Assembly: GCF_002355515.1 (NCBI RefSeq)
Contig: NZ_AP014809.1
Coordinates: 578,501-642,500 of the forward strand
DNA length: 64,000 bases
DNA from: Methylorubrum populi
GTDB taxonomy: Bacteria > Pseudomonadota > Alphaproteobacteria > Rhizobiales > Beijerinckiaceae
Reading direction: 5' to 3'
A model generated the notes under the pieces. That model saw only the letters and a list, made by a program, of their open reading frames with translations, searched no databases and was not told the DNA's origin. Shown piece after piece: positions 39,710-49,942 of the stretch (within the stretch, counting starts at the first letter, position 1; every line of letters begins with the position of its first letter). The position numbers and the translations under genes are program-made.

Positions 39710-40737
39710 GGCGGCCAGCGCTCAACACGGGTGCGCGCGGGGGCCTTCTCGCGATCCTGCTCGTCACCGGCTTTGCCGTCGCCGCGCCCCCGCCCGCCCT
39801 GGCGCAATCACGCCTGAAGCAGTTGATCGACCGGCTGCGCGGGCAGCGGATGCCGGAGGGAATCGCCAAGTCGAACGGCCGCATCGAAGCGACGCAGGTC
39901 GATGTCGCGGCGAAATATGCGGGCCGGATCGCCAAGCTGCTCGTCAAGGAGGGCGACGAGGTCAGCGCGGGCCAGGTCGTCGCCACGATCTCCTCGCCCG
40001 AGACCGAGGCGCAGCTGCGCGGCGCACAGGCCCAGGTGCTGCGGGCCAAGAAGAGCCTCGCGGAGGCGGTGGCCCTGATCGCCCAGCGGAAGAGCGACCT
40101 CACCTTCGCCGAGGCCGACTTCAACCGCGGCAAGGAACTCGTCGGCAAGGGCTACCTGACCAAGCAGATCTTCGACCAGCGCAAGGCCAAGGCCGAGGCG
40201 GCCAAGGCAGGGCTCGAAGCCGCCCAGGCGCAGGAAGATCAGGCGAAGTTCGCGGTCGAGAGCGCCGAGGCCGACGTGCAGCGGCTCCAGGCCGTGCTGG
40301 TCGATCTCGTGCTGCGGGCCCCCCGCGACGGGCGGGTGCAGTACCGGCTGGCGCGGGAGGGCGAGGTGGTGGGCGCCGGCACCCGCATCCTGACGCTGCT
40401 CGACCTCGCCGACGTCTACATGACGATCTATCTGCCGGCCGCGCAGGCCGGGCCGCTGGCGCTCAACGACGACGCACGCATCGTCCTCGATCCCGTGCCG
40501 CAATACGTCATCCCGGCCACTATCAGCTTCGTCGCCGCCGACGCGCAGTTCACCCCCAAAAGCGTCGAGACCGAGGAGGAGCGGGAGAAGCTCACCTTCC
40601 GGATCAAGCTCCAGATCGATCCGAAGGTGCTGAAGAAGTACCATCAGCGGGTGAAGACGGGTGTGCGTGGAATGGGCTTCGTGCGCACCAAGGCCGACGT
40701 TCCATGGCCCGCCGACCTCGCCGTGAAGCTGCCGTGA
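39706..40737 (+). CDS. HlyD/YbhG-type periplasmic adaptor (membrane fusion protein)
   Basis: 343 aa. N-terminal signal or anchor (about 12-34, LLAILLVTGFAVAAPPPALA), first biotinyl-lipoyl half (IAKLLVKEGDEVSAGQVVAT, near 78-100), a long alpha-helical hairpin rich in Ala/Lys/Gln (about 105-205), second lipoyl half (LRAPRDGRVQYRLAREGEVV) and the beta-barrel domain. Adaptors of this kind link an ABC exporter to an outer-membrane channel. It is coupled to ackA by a 4-base overlap and lies 7 bases before the ABC gene, matching the yhiI-rbbA-yhhJ arrangement. The exported substrate is unknown. Confidence 0.88.
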   Translation: MRRPALNTGARGGLLAILLVTGFAVAAPPPALAQSRLKQLIDRLRGQRMPEGIAKSNGRIEATQVDVAAKYAGRIAKLLVKEGDEVSAGQVVATISSPETEAQLRGAQAQVLRAKKSLAEAVALIAQRKSDLTFAEADFNRGKELVGKGYLTKQIFDQRKAKAEAAKAGLEAAQAQEDQAKFAVESAEADVQRLQAVLVDLVLRAPRDGRVQYRLAREGEVVGAGTRILTLLDLADVYMTIYLPAAQAGPLALNDDARIVLDPVPQYVIPATISFVAADAQFTPKSVETEEEREKLTFRIKLQIDPKVLKKYHQRVKTGVRGMGFVRTKADVPWPADLAVKLP

Positions 40738-40744
40738 GGGCGGC

Positions 40745-43513
40745 ATGAGCGACGCGGCCGCCATTGCCCGGCTCGAACACGTCTCGCATCGCTACGGCGG
40801 AACGAGCGCGCTCGACGACGTGTCGCTCGATCTTCCCGCCGGCCGCATGGTCGGAATAATCGGGCCGGACGGCGTCGGCAAGTCGACGCTGCTCGCGCTG
40901 GTGGCGGGCGTGCGCCGGATCCAGACGGGCCGCGTGACGGTGCTCGGCGGCGACATGGCCCAGCGGCGCCACCGCACGCGGGAGGCGGCGCGCATCGCCT
41001 ACATGCCGCAGGGGCTCGGCCGCAATCTCTACCCGACGCTGAGCGTGTTCGAGAATATCGACTTCCACGGCCGCCTGTTCGGCCAGGGGGCGTCGGAGCG
41101 GCGGCGGCGCATCACCGACCTGCTCACCGCGACCGGCCTCGACCCGTTCGAGGAGCGCCCGGCGGGCAAGCTGTCGGGCGGGATGAAGCAGAAGCTCAGC
41201 CTGTGCTGCGCGCTCATCCACGATCCCGACCTGCTGATCCTCGACGAGCCGACAACGGGCGTCGATCCGCTCTCGCGCGGGCAGTTCTGGGAGCTGATCG
41301 GCTCGATCCGGGCCGGGCGGCCCGGCATGAGCGTGGTCGTCGCCACCGCCTACATGGACGAGGCCTCGCGCTTCGAGTGGCTGATCGCGATGGATGACGG
41401 CCACGTCATCGCGAGCGGCAGCCCGGCCGAGCTGCTGGCCCGAACGGCCAAGCCCGATATGGAGGCCGCCTTCATCGCGCTCCTCCCGGCGGAGAAGCAG
41501 GCCCAGCACCGGCCCGTGGTGCTGAAACCAAGGCCACCGCGGCTCGATGCGGTGCCGGCGATCGAGGCGGAGCACCTGACCCGGCGCTTCGGCAGCTTCA
41601 CCGCCGTCGACGACGTCAGCTTCCGCATCGCCCGCGGCGAGATCTTCGGCTTTCTCGGCTCGAACGGCTGCGGCAAGTCCACCACGATGAAGATGCTCAC
41701 GGGCCTCCTGCCGGTCTCGGAGGGGAGCGCGAAGCTGTTCGGCCATCCCGTGGGCGACAACGACATGGAGACGCGCCGCAACGTCGGCTACATGTCGCAG
41801 GCCTTCTCGCTCTACAGCGAGCTGACGGTGCTGCAGAACCTCGAACTGCACGCCCAGCTCTACCACCTGCCGCCGCACGACCGCCCGGTCCGGATCAAGG
41901 AGCTGCTCGAGCGCTACGAGCTCGATCCGGTCAAGAACGCGCGGCCCGACAGCCTGCCTCTGGGCATCAAGCAGCGGCTGCAGCTCGCGGTGGCGGTGCT
42001 GCACCGGCCGGCGATGCTGATCCTCGACGAGCCGACCTCGGGAGTCGACCCGATCGCCCGCGACGCCTTCTGGCGGACGCTGATCGACCTCTCGCGGGAT
42101 GAGGGCGTCACGATCTTCCTCTCCACGCACTTCATGAACGAGGCGGAGCGCTGCGACCGCATCTCGCTGATGCATGCCGGCCGAGTGCTGGCGGTCGGCA
42201 CGCCGGCCGAGCTGGTGCGGGGGCGCGGCAGCACCTCGCTGGAACAGTGCTTCATCGACTATCTGGCCGAGGCCGCCGGGCTCGACCCGAAGGCAGCCGA
42301 GAAGGCGGGGATGGAGGCGGGAGAAAAGGCGGCGGTGGGGCCGGACACCGTGCCCGCCCCGCCCCATGCGGCCGCACGCGGCCACCGCTTCGATCCGAGG
42401 CGCCTCTGGGCCTATGCCCGACGCGAGACGATGGAGCTGCTGCGGGATCCGATCCGCATCGCCTTCGCCTTCATCGGCCCCATCCTGCTGATGATCGCCT
42501 TCGGCTACGGGATCTCCTTCGACGTGGAGAACCTGCGCTTCTCGGCCTTCGACCAGGACAACACGCCCGAAAGCCGTCAGCTCGTCGATGCCTTCACCAG
42601 CTCGCGCTACTTCAGCGAGCAGGCGCCGATCCGCTCCGCGACCGAACTCGACCAGCGCTTCCGCAATGGCAGCGTGCAGATCGCACTGGAAATCCCGCCT
42701 CGCTTCGGCCGCGACCTCCAGTCCGGACGCGCTCCGGAGATTGCGGTGTGGCTCGACGGGGCGATGCCGTTCCGGGCCGAGACGAGCCGAGGCTATGTCA
42801 CCGGCCTGGCAAACCAGTACGCCCACCAGCTCGCCGTGGAGCGCTTGGGCATCGACCCGTCATCGACGCGGGTCAGCGTCGAGACGCGCTTCCGGTACAA
42901 TCAGGCCTTTCGCAGCGTCAACGCCATGGTGCCGAGCGTGATGATGCTGCTGCTCATCCTGATCCCGGCGATCATGTCGGCCATCGCCGTGGTGCGCGAG
43001 AAGGAGACCGGCTCGATCGCCAACTTCCGCTCGACGCCGGTCACCAAGTTCGAGTTCCTGCTGGGCAAGCAGCTTCCCTATATCGGCATCGCCATGATGA
43101 GCTTCGGGCTGCTCGTGCTCGTGGCGCTGTTCGTGTTCGACGTGCCCGTCAAAGGCTCATTCGCCGCGCTCGTCCTCGGGACGTTCTTCTATGTCGTGGC
43201 GACGACCGGCTTCGGGCAGTTCATCTCGACCTTCATGAAGACTCAGGTTGCGGCGGTCTTCGCCACCGCGCTCCTGTCCATCATCCCGGCCGTCAATTTC
43301 TCCGGTCTCCTGGTCCCCATCTCGTCGCTGTCGGGCAGCGCCCGGGTGATCGGGCTCTCGCTGCCGCCGGCCTGGTACCAGCCCGTCACGGCAGGCACCT
43401 TCACCAAGGGCCTGCCCTTCTCCGAACTCGTGCCCAACATCCTGGTGCTGGCGGGTTTCGCGCTCCTGTTCCTGATCCTGTCGCAGTTGCTCCTGCGCAA
43501 GCAGGAGGCGTGA
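40745..43513 (+). CDS. rbbA: RbbA/YhiH-type ABC protein: two ATPase domains fused to a permease
   Basis: 922 aa. First ATPase (about 5-235): Walker A GPDGVGKST, signature LSGGMKQKL, Walker B LLILDEPTTGVDP. Second ATPase (about 275-500): Walker A GSNGCGKST, signature LPLGIKQRL (LSGGQ largely lost), Walker B MLILDEPTSGVDP. The C-terminal 370 residues form an ABC-2 permease with one N-terminal helix (about 575-590), a periplasmic domain and five or so further helices. E. coli RbbA was reported as ribosome-associated, but the fusion and the flanking adaptor and permease point to an exporter. yhhJ follows one base later. Confidence 0.9.
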   Translation: MSDAAAIARLEHVSHRYGGTSALDDVSLDLPAGRMVGIIGPDGVGKSTLLALVAGVRRIQTGRVTVLGGDMAQRRHRTREAARIAYMPQGLGRNLYPTLSVFENIDFHGRLFGQGASERRRRITDLLTATGLDPFEERPAGKLSGGMKQKLSLCCALIHDPDLLILDEPTTGVDPLSRGQFWELIGSIRAGRPGMSVVVATAYMDEASRFEWLIAMDDGHVIASGSPAELLARTAKPDMEAAFIALLPAEKQAQHRPVVLKPRPPRLDAVPAIEAEHLTRRFGSFTAVDDVSFRIARGEIFGFLGSNGCGKSTTMKMLTGLLPVSEGSAKLFGHPVGDNDMETRRNVGYMSQAFSLYSELTVLQNLELHAQLYHLPPHDRPVRIKELLERYELDPVKNARPDSLPLGIKQRLQLAVAVLHRPAMLILDEPTSGVDPIARDAFWRTLIDLSRDEGVTIFLSTHFMNEAERCDRISLMHAGRVLAVGTPAELVRGRGSTSLEQCFIDYLAEAAGLDPKAAEKAGMEAGEKAAVGPDTVPAPPHAAARGHRFDPRRLWAYARRETMELLRDPIRIAFAFIGPILLMIAFGYGISFDVENLRFSAFDQDNTPESRQLVDAFTSSRYFSEQAPIRSATELDQRFRNGSVQIALEIPPRFGRDLQSGRAPEIAVWLDGAMPFRAETSRGYVTGLANQYAHQLAVERLGIDPSSTRVSVETRFRYNQAFRSVNAMVPSVMMLLLILIPAIMSAIAVVREKETGSIANFRSTPVTKFEFLLGKQLPYIGIAMMSFGLLVLVALFVFDVPVKGSFAALVLGTFFYVVATTGFGQFISTFMKTQVAAVFATALLSIIPAVNFSGLLVPISSLSGSARVIGLSLPPAWYQPVTAGTFTKGLPFSELVPNILVLAGFALLFLILSQLLLRKQEA

Positions 43514-43514
43514 G

Positions 43515-44696
43515 ATGGAACAACCCGCCACCCCGGACCGGGCTGCGCCCGCGCCGTTCCGCATCGGCCTCGGAACGCATGCGGCGAACCTGTTCCGCCT
43601 CATCGTCAAGGAGCTGCGCAGCATTCGGGCCGATCCGGTCATGCTGTTCCTCGTCGTCTACGCCTTCACCTTCGCCGTCCACTCCGTCGCCTCCGGCGCC
43701 TCGACCGAGGTGCGCAACCTGACCGTCGGCGTGGTGGACGAGGATCAATCCGACCTGTCGCGGCAGATCATGAGCGCGCTCAACCCGCCGCTGGTGAAGA
43801 GCGTCGTTGCCCTCACCCCGGCCGAGATCGACCCCGCCATGGATACCGGCCGGCTCGTCTTCGTGATCGAGCTGCCGCCGCGCCTGCAGATGGACGTGCT
43901 GTCCGGCCGTCCGGCCGAGGTCCAGCTCGGCGTCGATGCCACGGCGATGACCCAGGCTGGCAACGGCTCGATCTACCTCCAGACCATCATCGCCCAGGAG
44001 GTCGCCCGCTTCGCCGCCCGCAGCGACCTCACCGACACCGCCCCCGTGCAGGTGGTGACGCGCGCCAAGTTCAACCCGAACCTCCAGACCAGCTGGTTCA
44101 CCTCCGTGATGCAGGTGATCAACAACATAACGCTGCTGACCGTCATCCTCACCGGCGCCGCGCTGATCCGCGAGCGCGAGCAGGGCACGGTGGAGCACCT
44201 CTTGGTGATGCCGCTCGTCCCGGTCGAGATCATGCTCGCCAAGGTGATCGCCAACGGGCTCGTCATCCTCATCGGCGCCGGCCTGTCACTGGTCTTCGTC
44301 GTGGAAGGGTGGCTCGGCGTGCCGATCAGCGGCTCGATCCCGCTCTTCCTGTTCGGAGCCGGCCTCTACGCCCTCGCGGTGGCCGCGCTGGGCATTCTCC
44401 TGGGCACGATCGCGAGCTCCATGGGTCAGTTCGGCCTGCTGGTGATCCCGATCCTGCTGCTGATGCAGCTGCTCTCGGGCAGCAGCACGCCGATGGAAAG
44501 CATGCCGTTCTGGCTCCAGATCGTGGTGCAGACGGTCAGCCCGACGCCGCACTTCGTCGCGCTCGCCCAGGCCGTCCTCTACCGCGGCGCAGGCCTGTCC
44601 GTCGTCTGGCCGCAGCTGCTCGCCCTCGCTGCCCTGGGCAGCATCTACTTCGCCTTCGCCCTCACCCGCTTCCGCCGCGTGATCTTCGGAGTCTGA
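43515..44696 (+). CDS. yhhJ: YhhJ-type ABC-2 permease
   Basis: 393 aa integral membrane protein. Helix 1 near 38-60 (DPVMLFLVVYAFTFAVHSVA), a periplasmic domain (about 65-195) with the VVDEDQSDLSRQI motif common in this family, then five helices including LTVILTGAALIREREQGTVE with the conserved E-R-E-x-G-T element and MQLLSGSSTPMESMP. It would pair with the permease half of the RbbA-like protein to form the transmembrane pathway. An 81-base gap then leads to phosphoketolase. Confidence 0.9.
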   Translation: MEQPATPDRAAPAPFRIGLGTHAANLFRLIVKELRSIRADPVMLFLVVYAFTFAVHSVASGASTEVRNLTVGVVDEDQSDLSRQIMSALNPPLVKSVVALTPAEIDPAMDTGRLVFVIELPPRLQMDVLSGRPAEVQLGVDATAMTQAGNGSIYLQTIIAQEVARFAARSDLTDTAPVQVVTRAKFNPNLQTSWFTSVMQVINNITLLTVILTGAALIREREQGTVEHLLVMPLVPVEIMLAKVIANGLVILIGAGLSLVFVVEGWLGVPISGSIPLFLFGAGLYALAVAALGILLGTIASSMGQFGLLVIPILLLMQLLSGSSTPMESMPFWLQIVVQTVSPTPHFVALAQAVLYRGAGLSVVWPQLLALAALGSIYFAFALTRFRRVIFGV

Positions 44697-44777
44697 CCGA
44701 CGCCACGCCCGCCCCGCGATCCGGCCGTCACCCGATGGGCCGCACCGTCAAGCGCCCCGCCAGCCAGGAGAAGCCCC

Positions 44778-47201
44778 ATGACCGAGCCCACGACTGCGCA
44801 GCGACCGGCCGCCGTGCTGGACGGCGCGGAACTCGCCCTGATCGACCGCTACTGGCAGGCGGCGAACTACCTTTCCGTCGGACAGATCTATCTGCTCGAC
44901 AATCCGCTGCTGCGCGCGCCCTTGGAGCCGCAGCACATCAAGGCGCGCCTTCTCGGCCATTGGGGCACCACCCCGGGCCTGAACTTCATCTACGTCCACC
45001 TCAACCGGGTGATTAAAGCGCGCGACCTCGACGCGATCTACATCTGCGGACCCGGCCATGGCGGCCCCGGGATCGTCGCCAACACGTATCTCGAAGGCAC
45101 CTACAGCGAGGTCTATCCGGAGATCTCGCAGGATGCGGAGGGCATGCGGAAACTGTTCCGGCAGTTCTCGTTCCCCGGCGGCATCCCGAGCCACGTCGCG
45201 CCCGAGACGCCGGGCTCGATCCACGAGGGCGGCGAACTCGGCTACGCCCTGGTCCACGCCTTCGGGGCCGTGTTCGACAATCCCGACCTCATCGCCGCCT
45301 GCGTCGTCGGCGACGGCGAGGCCGAGACGGGACCGCTCGCGGCTTCCTGGCACTCCAACAAGTTCCTGAGCCCGGTCACCGACGGCGCAGTGCTACCGAT
45401 CCTGCACCTCAACGGCTACAAGATCGCCAACCCGACCGTGCTCGGCCGGATGCGCGACGACGAGTTGGAAGCTCTGTTCACCGGCTACGGCTACGAGCCG
45501 TTCTTCGTCGAGGGCGACCAGCCAGAACCGATGCACCGGGCCATGGCCGAGACGCTCGCGCGCGCCGTGGATCGCATCCGGGACATCCAGGCCGAGGCAC
45601 GCGGGGGCGGCATGGGCTTCCGCCGCCCGCGCTGGCCGATGATCGTGCTGCGCAGCCCCAAGGGCTGGACCGGCCCGAAGACCGTCGACGGCAAGCGGGT
45701 GGAGGGCTTCTGGCGCGCCCACCAAGTGCCGGTGGGCAACGCCCGCACCGATGACGGACACCGTAAGATCCTTGAGGACTGGATGCGCAGTTACGCGCCC
45801 GAAACGCTCTTCGACGAGACCGGTCGCCTGCTGCCCGAACTCGCCGCCCTCGCCCCCCAGGGCAATCGCCGCATGAGCGCGAACCCGCACGCCAATGGCG
45901 GTCTTCTGCGCCGGGAATTGCGGTTTCCGCGCTGGCAGGACTTCGCCCTGGCAGTGCCGCAGCCCGGCGCGGCCCTGGGCGAGGCGACGCGCACGCTCGG
46001 GCACTACCTGCGCGACGTGGTCAGGCTCAACGCCGAGGCGCGCAACTTCCGCATCATGGGCCCGGACGAGACGGCCTCGAACCGGCTCGATGCCGTGTTC
46101 GAGGCGACCGACCGGGTCTGGATCGAGAACATCGAGCCCTACGACGTGAGCCTCGCCCATGAGGGCCGGGTGATGGAGGTCTTGAGCGAGCACCTCTGCC
46201 AGGGCTGGCTTGAAGGCTACCTCCTCACCGGCCGCCACGGCCTGTTCTCCTGCTACGAGGCGTTCATCCACATCGTCGATTCGATGTTCAACCAGCACGC
46301 CAAGTGGCTGAAGGTGTCGCGCGAGCTCGGCTGGCGACGACCGATCTCCTCGCTCAACTACCTGCTGACCTCCCATGTCTGGAGGCAGGATCACAACGGC
46401 TTCAGCCACCAGGACCCCGGCTTCATCGACCTCGTCGCCAACAAGAAGTCGGACATCGTCCGGGTCTACCTGCCGCCGGACGCCAACACCCTGCTCTGGG
46501 TCGCCGATCACTGCCTGAAGACCTACGACCGCATCAACGTGATCGTGGCCGGCAAGCAGCCGCAGCCGCAATGGCTCAACGCGCAGGAGGCCGGGCTGCA
46601 TTGCGAGGCGGGCATCGGTATCTGGCACTGGGCAGGCACCGACGAGAGCGGCTTGGAGCCCGATGTCGTGATGGCCTGCGCCGGCGACGTGCCGACCCTC
46701 GAAACTCTGGCCGCCGTCGACCTGCTGAAGCGGGCCGTGCCGGGCCTGCGCATCCGTGTCGTCAACGTGGTCGACCTGATGACGCTGCAATCGAATCGGG
46801 ACCATCCGCACGGGCTGTCGGATGCCGAGTTCGACAGCCTCTTCACCCGCGATAAGCCGGTGATCTTCGCCTATCACGGCTATCCCTATCTCATTCACCG
46901 GCTCACCTACTCGCGGGCCAACCACGCCAACATGCATGTGCGCGGCTTCATCGAGGAGGGCACCACGACGACGCCCTTCGACATGGTGGTGCTGAACGAG
47001 CTCGACCGCTTCCACCTCGCCATCGAGGCGATCGACCGGGTGCCGGGGCTGGTCACCCGGGCGGCGCGGGCCAAGCAGGAATTCCGAGACCGCCTGACCG
47101 CGCACAAGCTCCATATCCGCGAGTACGGCGAGGATCTGCCGGAGATCCAGGGCTGGAAATGGCCCTACGAGACGCGTCGGGAAAGTGAGGCGCCGCACTG
47201 A
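44778..47201 (+). CDS. xfp: Xylulose-5-phosphate/fructose-6-phosphate phosphoketolase
   Basis: Thiamine diphosphate enzyme cleaving xylulose 5-phosphate (and often fructose 6-phosphate) with phosphate to acetyl phosphate plus glyceraldehyde 3-phosphate or erythrose 4-phosphate. 807 aa, normal length. Visible motifs: [50 protein letters not shown], the TPP motif [19 protein letters not shown], and [15 protein letters not shown] good AGGAG site is 8 bases before the ATG. It is the last gene of the run that begins with ackA, and the two enzymes share acetyl phosphate, giving ATP without phosphotransacetylase. Discrimination between C5 and C6 substrates is not readable by eye. Confidence 0.95.
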   Translation: MTEPTTAQRPAAVLDGAELALIDRYWQAANYLSVGQIYLLDNPLLRAPLEPQHIKARLLGHWGTTPGLNFIYVHLNRVIKARDLDAIYICGPGHGGPGIVANTYLEGTYSEVYPEISQDAEGMRKLFRQFSFPGGIPSHVAPETPGSIHEGGELGYALVHAFGAVFDNPDLIAACVVGDGEAETGPLAASWHSNKFLSPVTDGAVLPILHLNGYKIANPTVLGRMRDDELEALFTGYGYEPFFVEGDQPEPMHRAMAETLARAVDRIRDIQAEARGGGMGFRRPRWPMIVLRSPKGWTGPKTVDGKRVEGFWRAHQVPVGNARTDDGHRKILEDWMRSYAPETLFDETGRLLPELAALAPQGNRRMSANPHANGGLLRRELRFPRWQDFALAVPQPGAALGEATRTLGHYLRDVVRLNAEARNFRIMGPDETASNRLDAVFEATDRVWIENIEPYDVSLAHEGRVMEVLSEHLCQGWLEGYLLTGRHGLFSCYEAFIHIVDSMFNQHAKWLKVSRELGWRRPISSLNYLLTSHVWRQDHNGFSHQDPGFIDLVANKKSDIVRVYLPPDANTLLWVADHCLKTYDRINVIVAGKQPQPQWLNAQEAGLHCEAGIGIWHWAGTDESGLEPDVVMACAGDVPTLETLAAVDLLKRAVPGLRIRVVNVVDLMTLQSNRDHPHGLSDAEFDSLFTRDKPVIFAYHGYPYLIHRLTYSRANHANMHVRGFIEEGTTTTPFDMVVLNELDRFHLAIEAIDRVPGLVTRAARAKQEFRDRLTAHKLHIREYGEDLPEIQGWKWPYETRRESEAPH

Positions 47202-47334
47202 ACCGGGCGCCGGGCCACGGCTAAGACAGGCGCGGGCTTGCAGCGGAGCGCGAACCGGCGTCGATCCGGCTGCCGAGACCGGGCAGGGCCGTGAGGCCGG
47301 CACCGGCCCATGGGTAGGAAGGGCGCGCAGCCGT

Positions 47335-48465
47335 ATGGACACGCAACAGGCCGGCCGGGTGCTGATCGCCGGTGGTGGCATCGCCGGGCTCGCCGTCCGG
47401 CGGGCCCTGCATCAGCAGGGCATTCCGTCGCTCACGCTGGAGCGGCGGCGCGTGCAGGCGGATGCGGGGCTCGCGATCAACCTGCCCGGCAATGCGGTGC
47501 GCGCGTTGCAGCAACTCGGTCTGCTCGATGCGCTGCGCGAGACCGGCTCGCCGGTGCGCCGTCGCGAGTACCGGACCGAGCGCGGGCGCCTCCTCTTTGC
47601 CGTGGACGAGACCGCCTTCTGGGGGGCCGAGACCGTCTCCCATTGCCTGCGGCGCGCCGACCTGCTGCGCCTGCTGCAGCGCGGCCTGCCGTCGGACGAC
47701 ATTCGGCAGGGGGCCGAACTCGCCGTCGTCCGGCAGACGTCGCAGAAGGTCGAGGTCGAACTCGAGGATGGCGCCACGGAATCGGGCGGCTTGCTGGTCG
47801 GTTCCGACGGCGTGCATTCGACGGTCCGCCGCGGCCTGTTCGGCAATCAGGCGCTCGGCGCCGCAATGCTGGCGCGTCAGAGCTGGCGCTTCATGGCGCC
47901 CAATCCGGGCATCGAGGCCTGGACCCTATGGGCCGGGGCCGGGGCCCTGTTCCTGCTGATCCCGGTCGATCGCGACGAGGCCTATGGCTGGGTCTCGGCC
48001 GGCATGGACCGGGATGGCAGCGCCGACCCGGCGTCGATCCGCGGCGCGTTCGCCCCGTTTCCCCGCCTCGTACGGGACACGCTCGACGCCGCCCTCTCGC
48101 GACCGGACGCGATCTATCACTCGCCCCTGGAAGAGGTCCGCATCCCCGCCTGGACCCGCGACCGCATCGTCCTGCTGGGTGATGCGGCACATGCCACCGC
48201 GCCGGTCTGGGCCCAGGGCGCGGCGCTCGCGCTGGAGGATGCGCTGGTGCTAGCCCGCCTCCTCGCGGAGCGAAGCGATTGGACTGGTGTCGGAGCGGCC
48301 TACGAGCGCCTGCGCCGCCCGCGCGTCGAGCATGTCCAGCAGATGACGGATCGCCTGTCGCGCACGGCGCGGTTACCGGACTGGGTGAGGAATCTGCTGC
48401 TCCCGGTCGTCGGCCCGCGCAGCTACCGCGCGACCTACGATCCGCTTCGAACGCCGGCGGTCTGA
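47335..48465 (+). CDS. FAD-dependent monooxygenase (aromatic hydroxylase type)
   Basis: 376 aa group A flavoprotein. FAD-binding Rossmann motif GRVLIAGGGIAGLAVRRAL (8-26), the DG motif LLVGSDGVHSTVRR, and the second FAD motif RIVLLGDAAHATAPVWAQGA with the following LEDALVLARLL. The frame is open from 47185, but the 50 upstream codons are unconserved in type and the ATG at 47335 directly precedes the Rossmann fold. Substrate unknown; relatives hydroxylate aromatic or related ring compounds with NAD(P)H. It lies 133 bases after phosphoketolase and is probably a separate unit. Confidence 0.82.
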   Translation: MDTQQAGRVLIAGGGIAGLAVRRALHQQGIPSLTLERRRVQADAGLAINLPGNAVRALQQLGLLDALRETGSPVRRREYRTERGRLLFAVDETAFWGAETVSHCLRRADLLRLLQRGLPSDDIRQGAELAVVRQTSQKVEVELEDGATESGGLLVGSDGVHSTVRRGLFGNQALGAAMLARQSWRFMAPNPGIEAWTLWAGAGALFLLIPVDRDEAYGWVSAGMDRDGSADPASIRGAFAPFPRLVRDTLDAALSRPDAIYHSPLEEVRIPAWTRDRIVLLGDAAHATAPVWAQGAALALEDALVLARLLAERSDWTGVGAAYERLRRPRVEHVQQMTDRLSRTARLPDWVRNLLLPVVGPRSYRATYDPLRTPAV

Positions 48466-48535
48466 GGCCCAACTCCGTTAGGCGGCCCGCATCCCGACTT
48501 CAGGGCTGGCGGTGCGGCGAATCGGGGAGAGGAGT

Positions 48536-48609
48536 TGGAGCGGGTGAAGGGAATCGAACCCTCGTATTCAGCTTGGAAGGCTGCTGCTCTACCATTGAGC
48601 TACACCCGC
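48536..48609 (-). tRNA. tRNA-Gly (anticodon TCC)
   Basis: 74 bases on the minus strand with the encoded CCA. Acceptor GCGGGTG pairs with the 3' side CACCCGC before the discriminator; D arm GCTCAATGGTAGAGC, anticodon loop CTTCCAA (anticodon TCC at plus-strand 48575-48577), T arm with GGGTTCGATTCCC. All cloverleaf elements are present. Reads GGA, with wobble to GGG. Confidence 0.97.
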
Positions 48610-48809
48610 CGATCGCAACGCACACCGGATACCGGTTTCCCAGAACCCGTCCGCGCGAGGCGGCGCGGTGAGCGGCAATGCAGCGGGGCGATAGCATGCC
48701 TCGGCCGCTTTGAGAAGCGTGAAGCGGGATCTCGCCCCGGCGCGGAAGCTGTGCGAGGGAGAGGAAATGCCGGGCGCACCGCCCGGTTCAAGCCCGGGTT
48801 CAGGCCCAT

Positions 48810-49937
48810 TTGTCGGATCCGCCGCCTTTGCTCCTTCGCCGCAAATCCGCCGCTGGTCGGGACGGCGCCCCGGCCGCGTCCTCATCGGCCCGACTCGAGA
48901 TCCGCGGTGTGAGCCGGCGCTACGGCCGCACGCCGGCGCTCGAGGAGGTTTCGCTGTCCCTGTCTCCCGGTGAGATCCTCGCCGTTCTGGGCGATTCCGG
49001 GTGCGGGAAGAGCACGCTTCTGCGATTGGTCGCCGGGCTCGATTCCCCCGATGCCGGCGAGATCCGGATCGACGGTCGATGCGTTGCGGGTGGCAGTAGG
49101 GGCGTCGGCGGCGACGAACCGCCGGACATCCGCTGCGTTGGCCTGATGTTCCAGGATTACGCCCTGTTCCCCCACCTCACCGTGCTGGCCAATGTCCGGT
49201 TCGGCCTGAGCCACCTGTCGGCTGCGCAGGCGAAGGCCGTGGCGCGGGAGCGCCTGGCCGAGGTCGGGCTCGCGGGTCGTGAGGCGAGCTATCCGGCGAC
49301 GCTTTCCGGCGGCGAGGCGCAGCGGGTGGCGCTAGCGCGGGCGCTCGCGCCGCGCCCCCGTGTGCTGCTCCTCGACGAACCGTTCTCGAATCTCGATGCC
49401 GGCACCCGGGAGCGGGTTCGTGCCGACACGCTCGCCGTCCTGCGCCAGGACGGCATCAGCGCCATCCTCGTGACCCACGACGCCGCCGAGGCCGTAGAGT
49501 TCGCCGACCGCATCGCCCTGATGCGGAAGGGTCGATTGATCCAGTGCGACACCGCCGAGGTCCTGTATCGCGCGCCCGTAAGCCCCTTCGCCGCGCGGGC
49601 GCTCGGCGACGTCGTGATGGTGGCAGGCCACGCCGCCGACGGGCGGCTGACGACGCCGCTGGGAGCGATTCCTTTACCCTCCGCCGCCCCGGACGGGCCC
49701 GTGCAGGTTTGCCTTCGGCCCGAAGCGATCCGCATCGTATCGCGGGGCGAGGGTGTGCAGGGCCGGATCCTGCGCCGCAGCTTTGCCGGCGCGCGCAGCC
49801 GCATCGACATCGAGGTCCCGGGTCTCGACGCACCGCTGCGTCTCACCGCGGCACCGGATGAGATTGCGGATGACAGCGTCGAGCTGACGCTCGTGGAAGC
49901 AGGCGTCCTGGTTTTTCCCGGAACCGGACACGTTTGA
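48810..49937 (+). CDS. fbpC: Ferric iron ABC transporter ATP-binding protein
   Basis: 375-aa ATPase energising Fe3+ import. Walker A GDSGCGKST, Q-loop FQDYALFPHL, signature LSGGEAQRV, Walker [13 protein letters not shown], switch His in LVTHDAAEA, and a C-terminal TOBE-like domain (about 250-365). The adjacent ferric-type binding protein and double permease identify the substrate class. The start is uncertain: a TTG at 48810 is the only in-frame candidate giving a short lead before RLEIRGVSRRYG, with weak ribosome binding sequence. The gene order ATPase-binding protein-permease (C-A-B) differs from the usual A-B-C. Confidence 0.88.
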   Translation: MSDPPPLLLRRKSAAGRDGAPAASSSARLEIRGVSRRYGRTPALEEVSLSLSPGEILAVLGDSGCGKSTLLRLVAGLDSPDAGEIRIDGRCVAGGSRGVGGDEPPDIRCVGLMFQDYALFPHLTVLANVRFGLSHLSAAQAKAVARERLAEVGLAGREASYPATLSGGEAQRVALARALAPRPRVLLLDEPFSNLDAGTRERVRADTLAVLRQDGISAILVTHDAAEAVEFADRIALMRKGRLIQCDTAEVLYRAPVSPFAARALGDVVMVAGHAADGRLTTPLGAIPLPSAAPDGPVQVCLRPEAIRIVSRGEGVQGRILRRSFAGARSRIDIEVPGLDAPLRLTAAPDEIADDSVELTLVEAGVLVFPGTGHV

Positions 49938-49942
49938 TGAAC

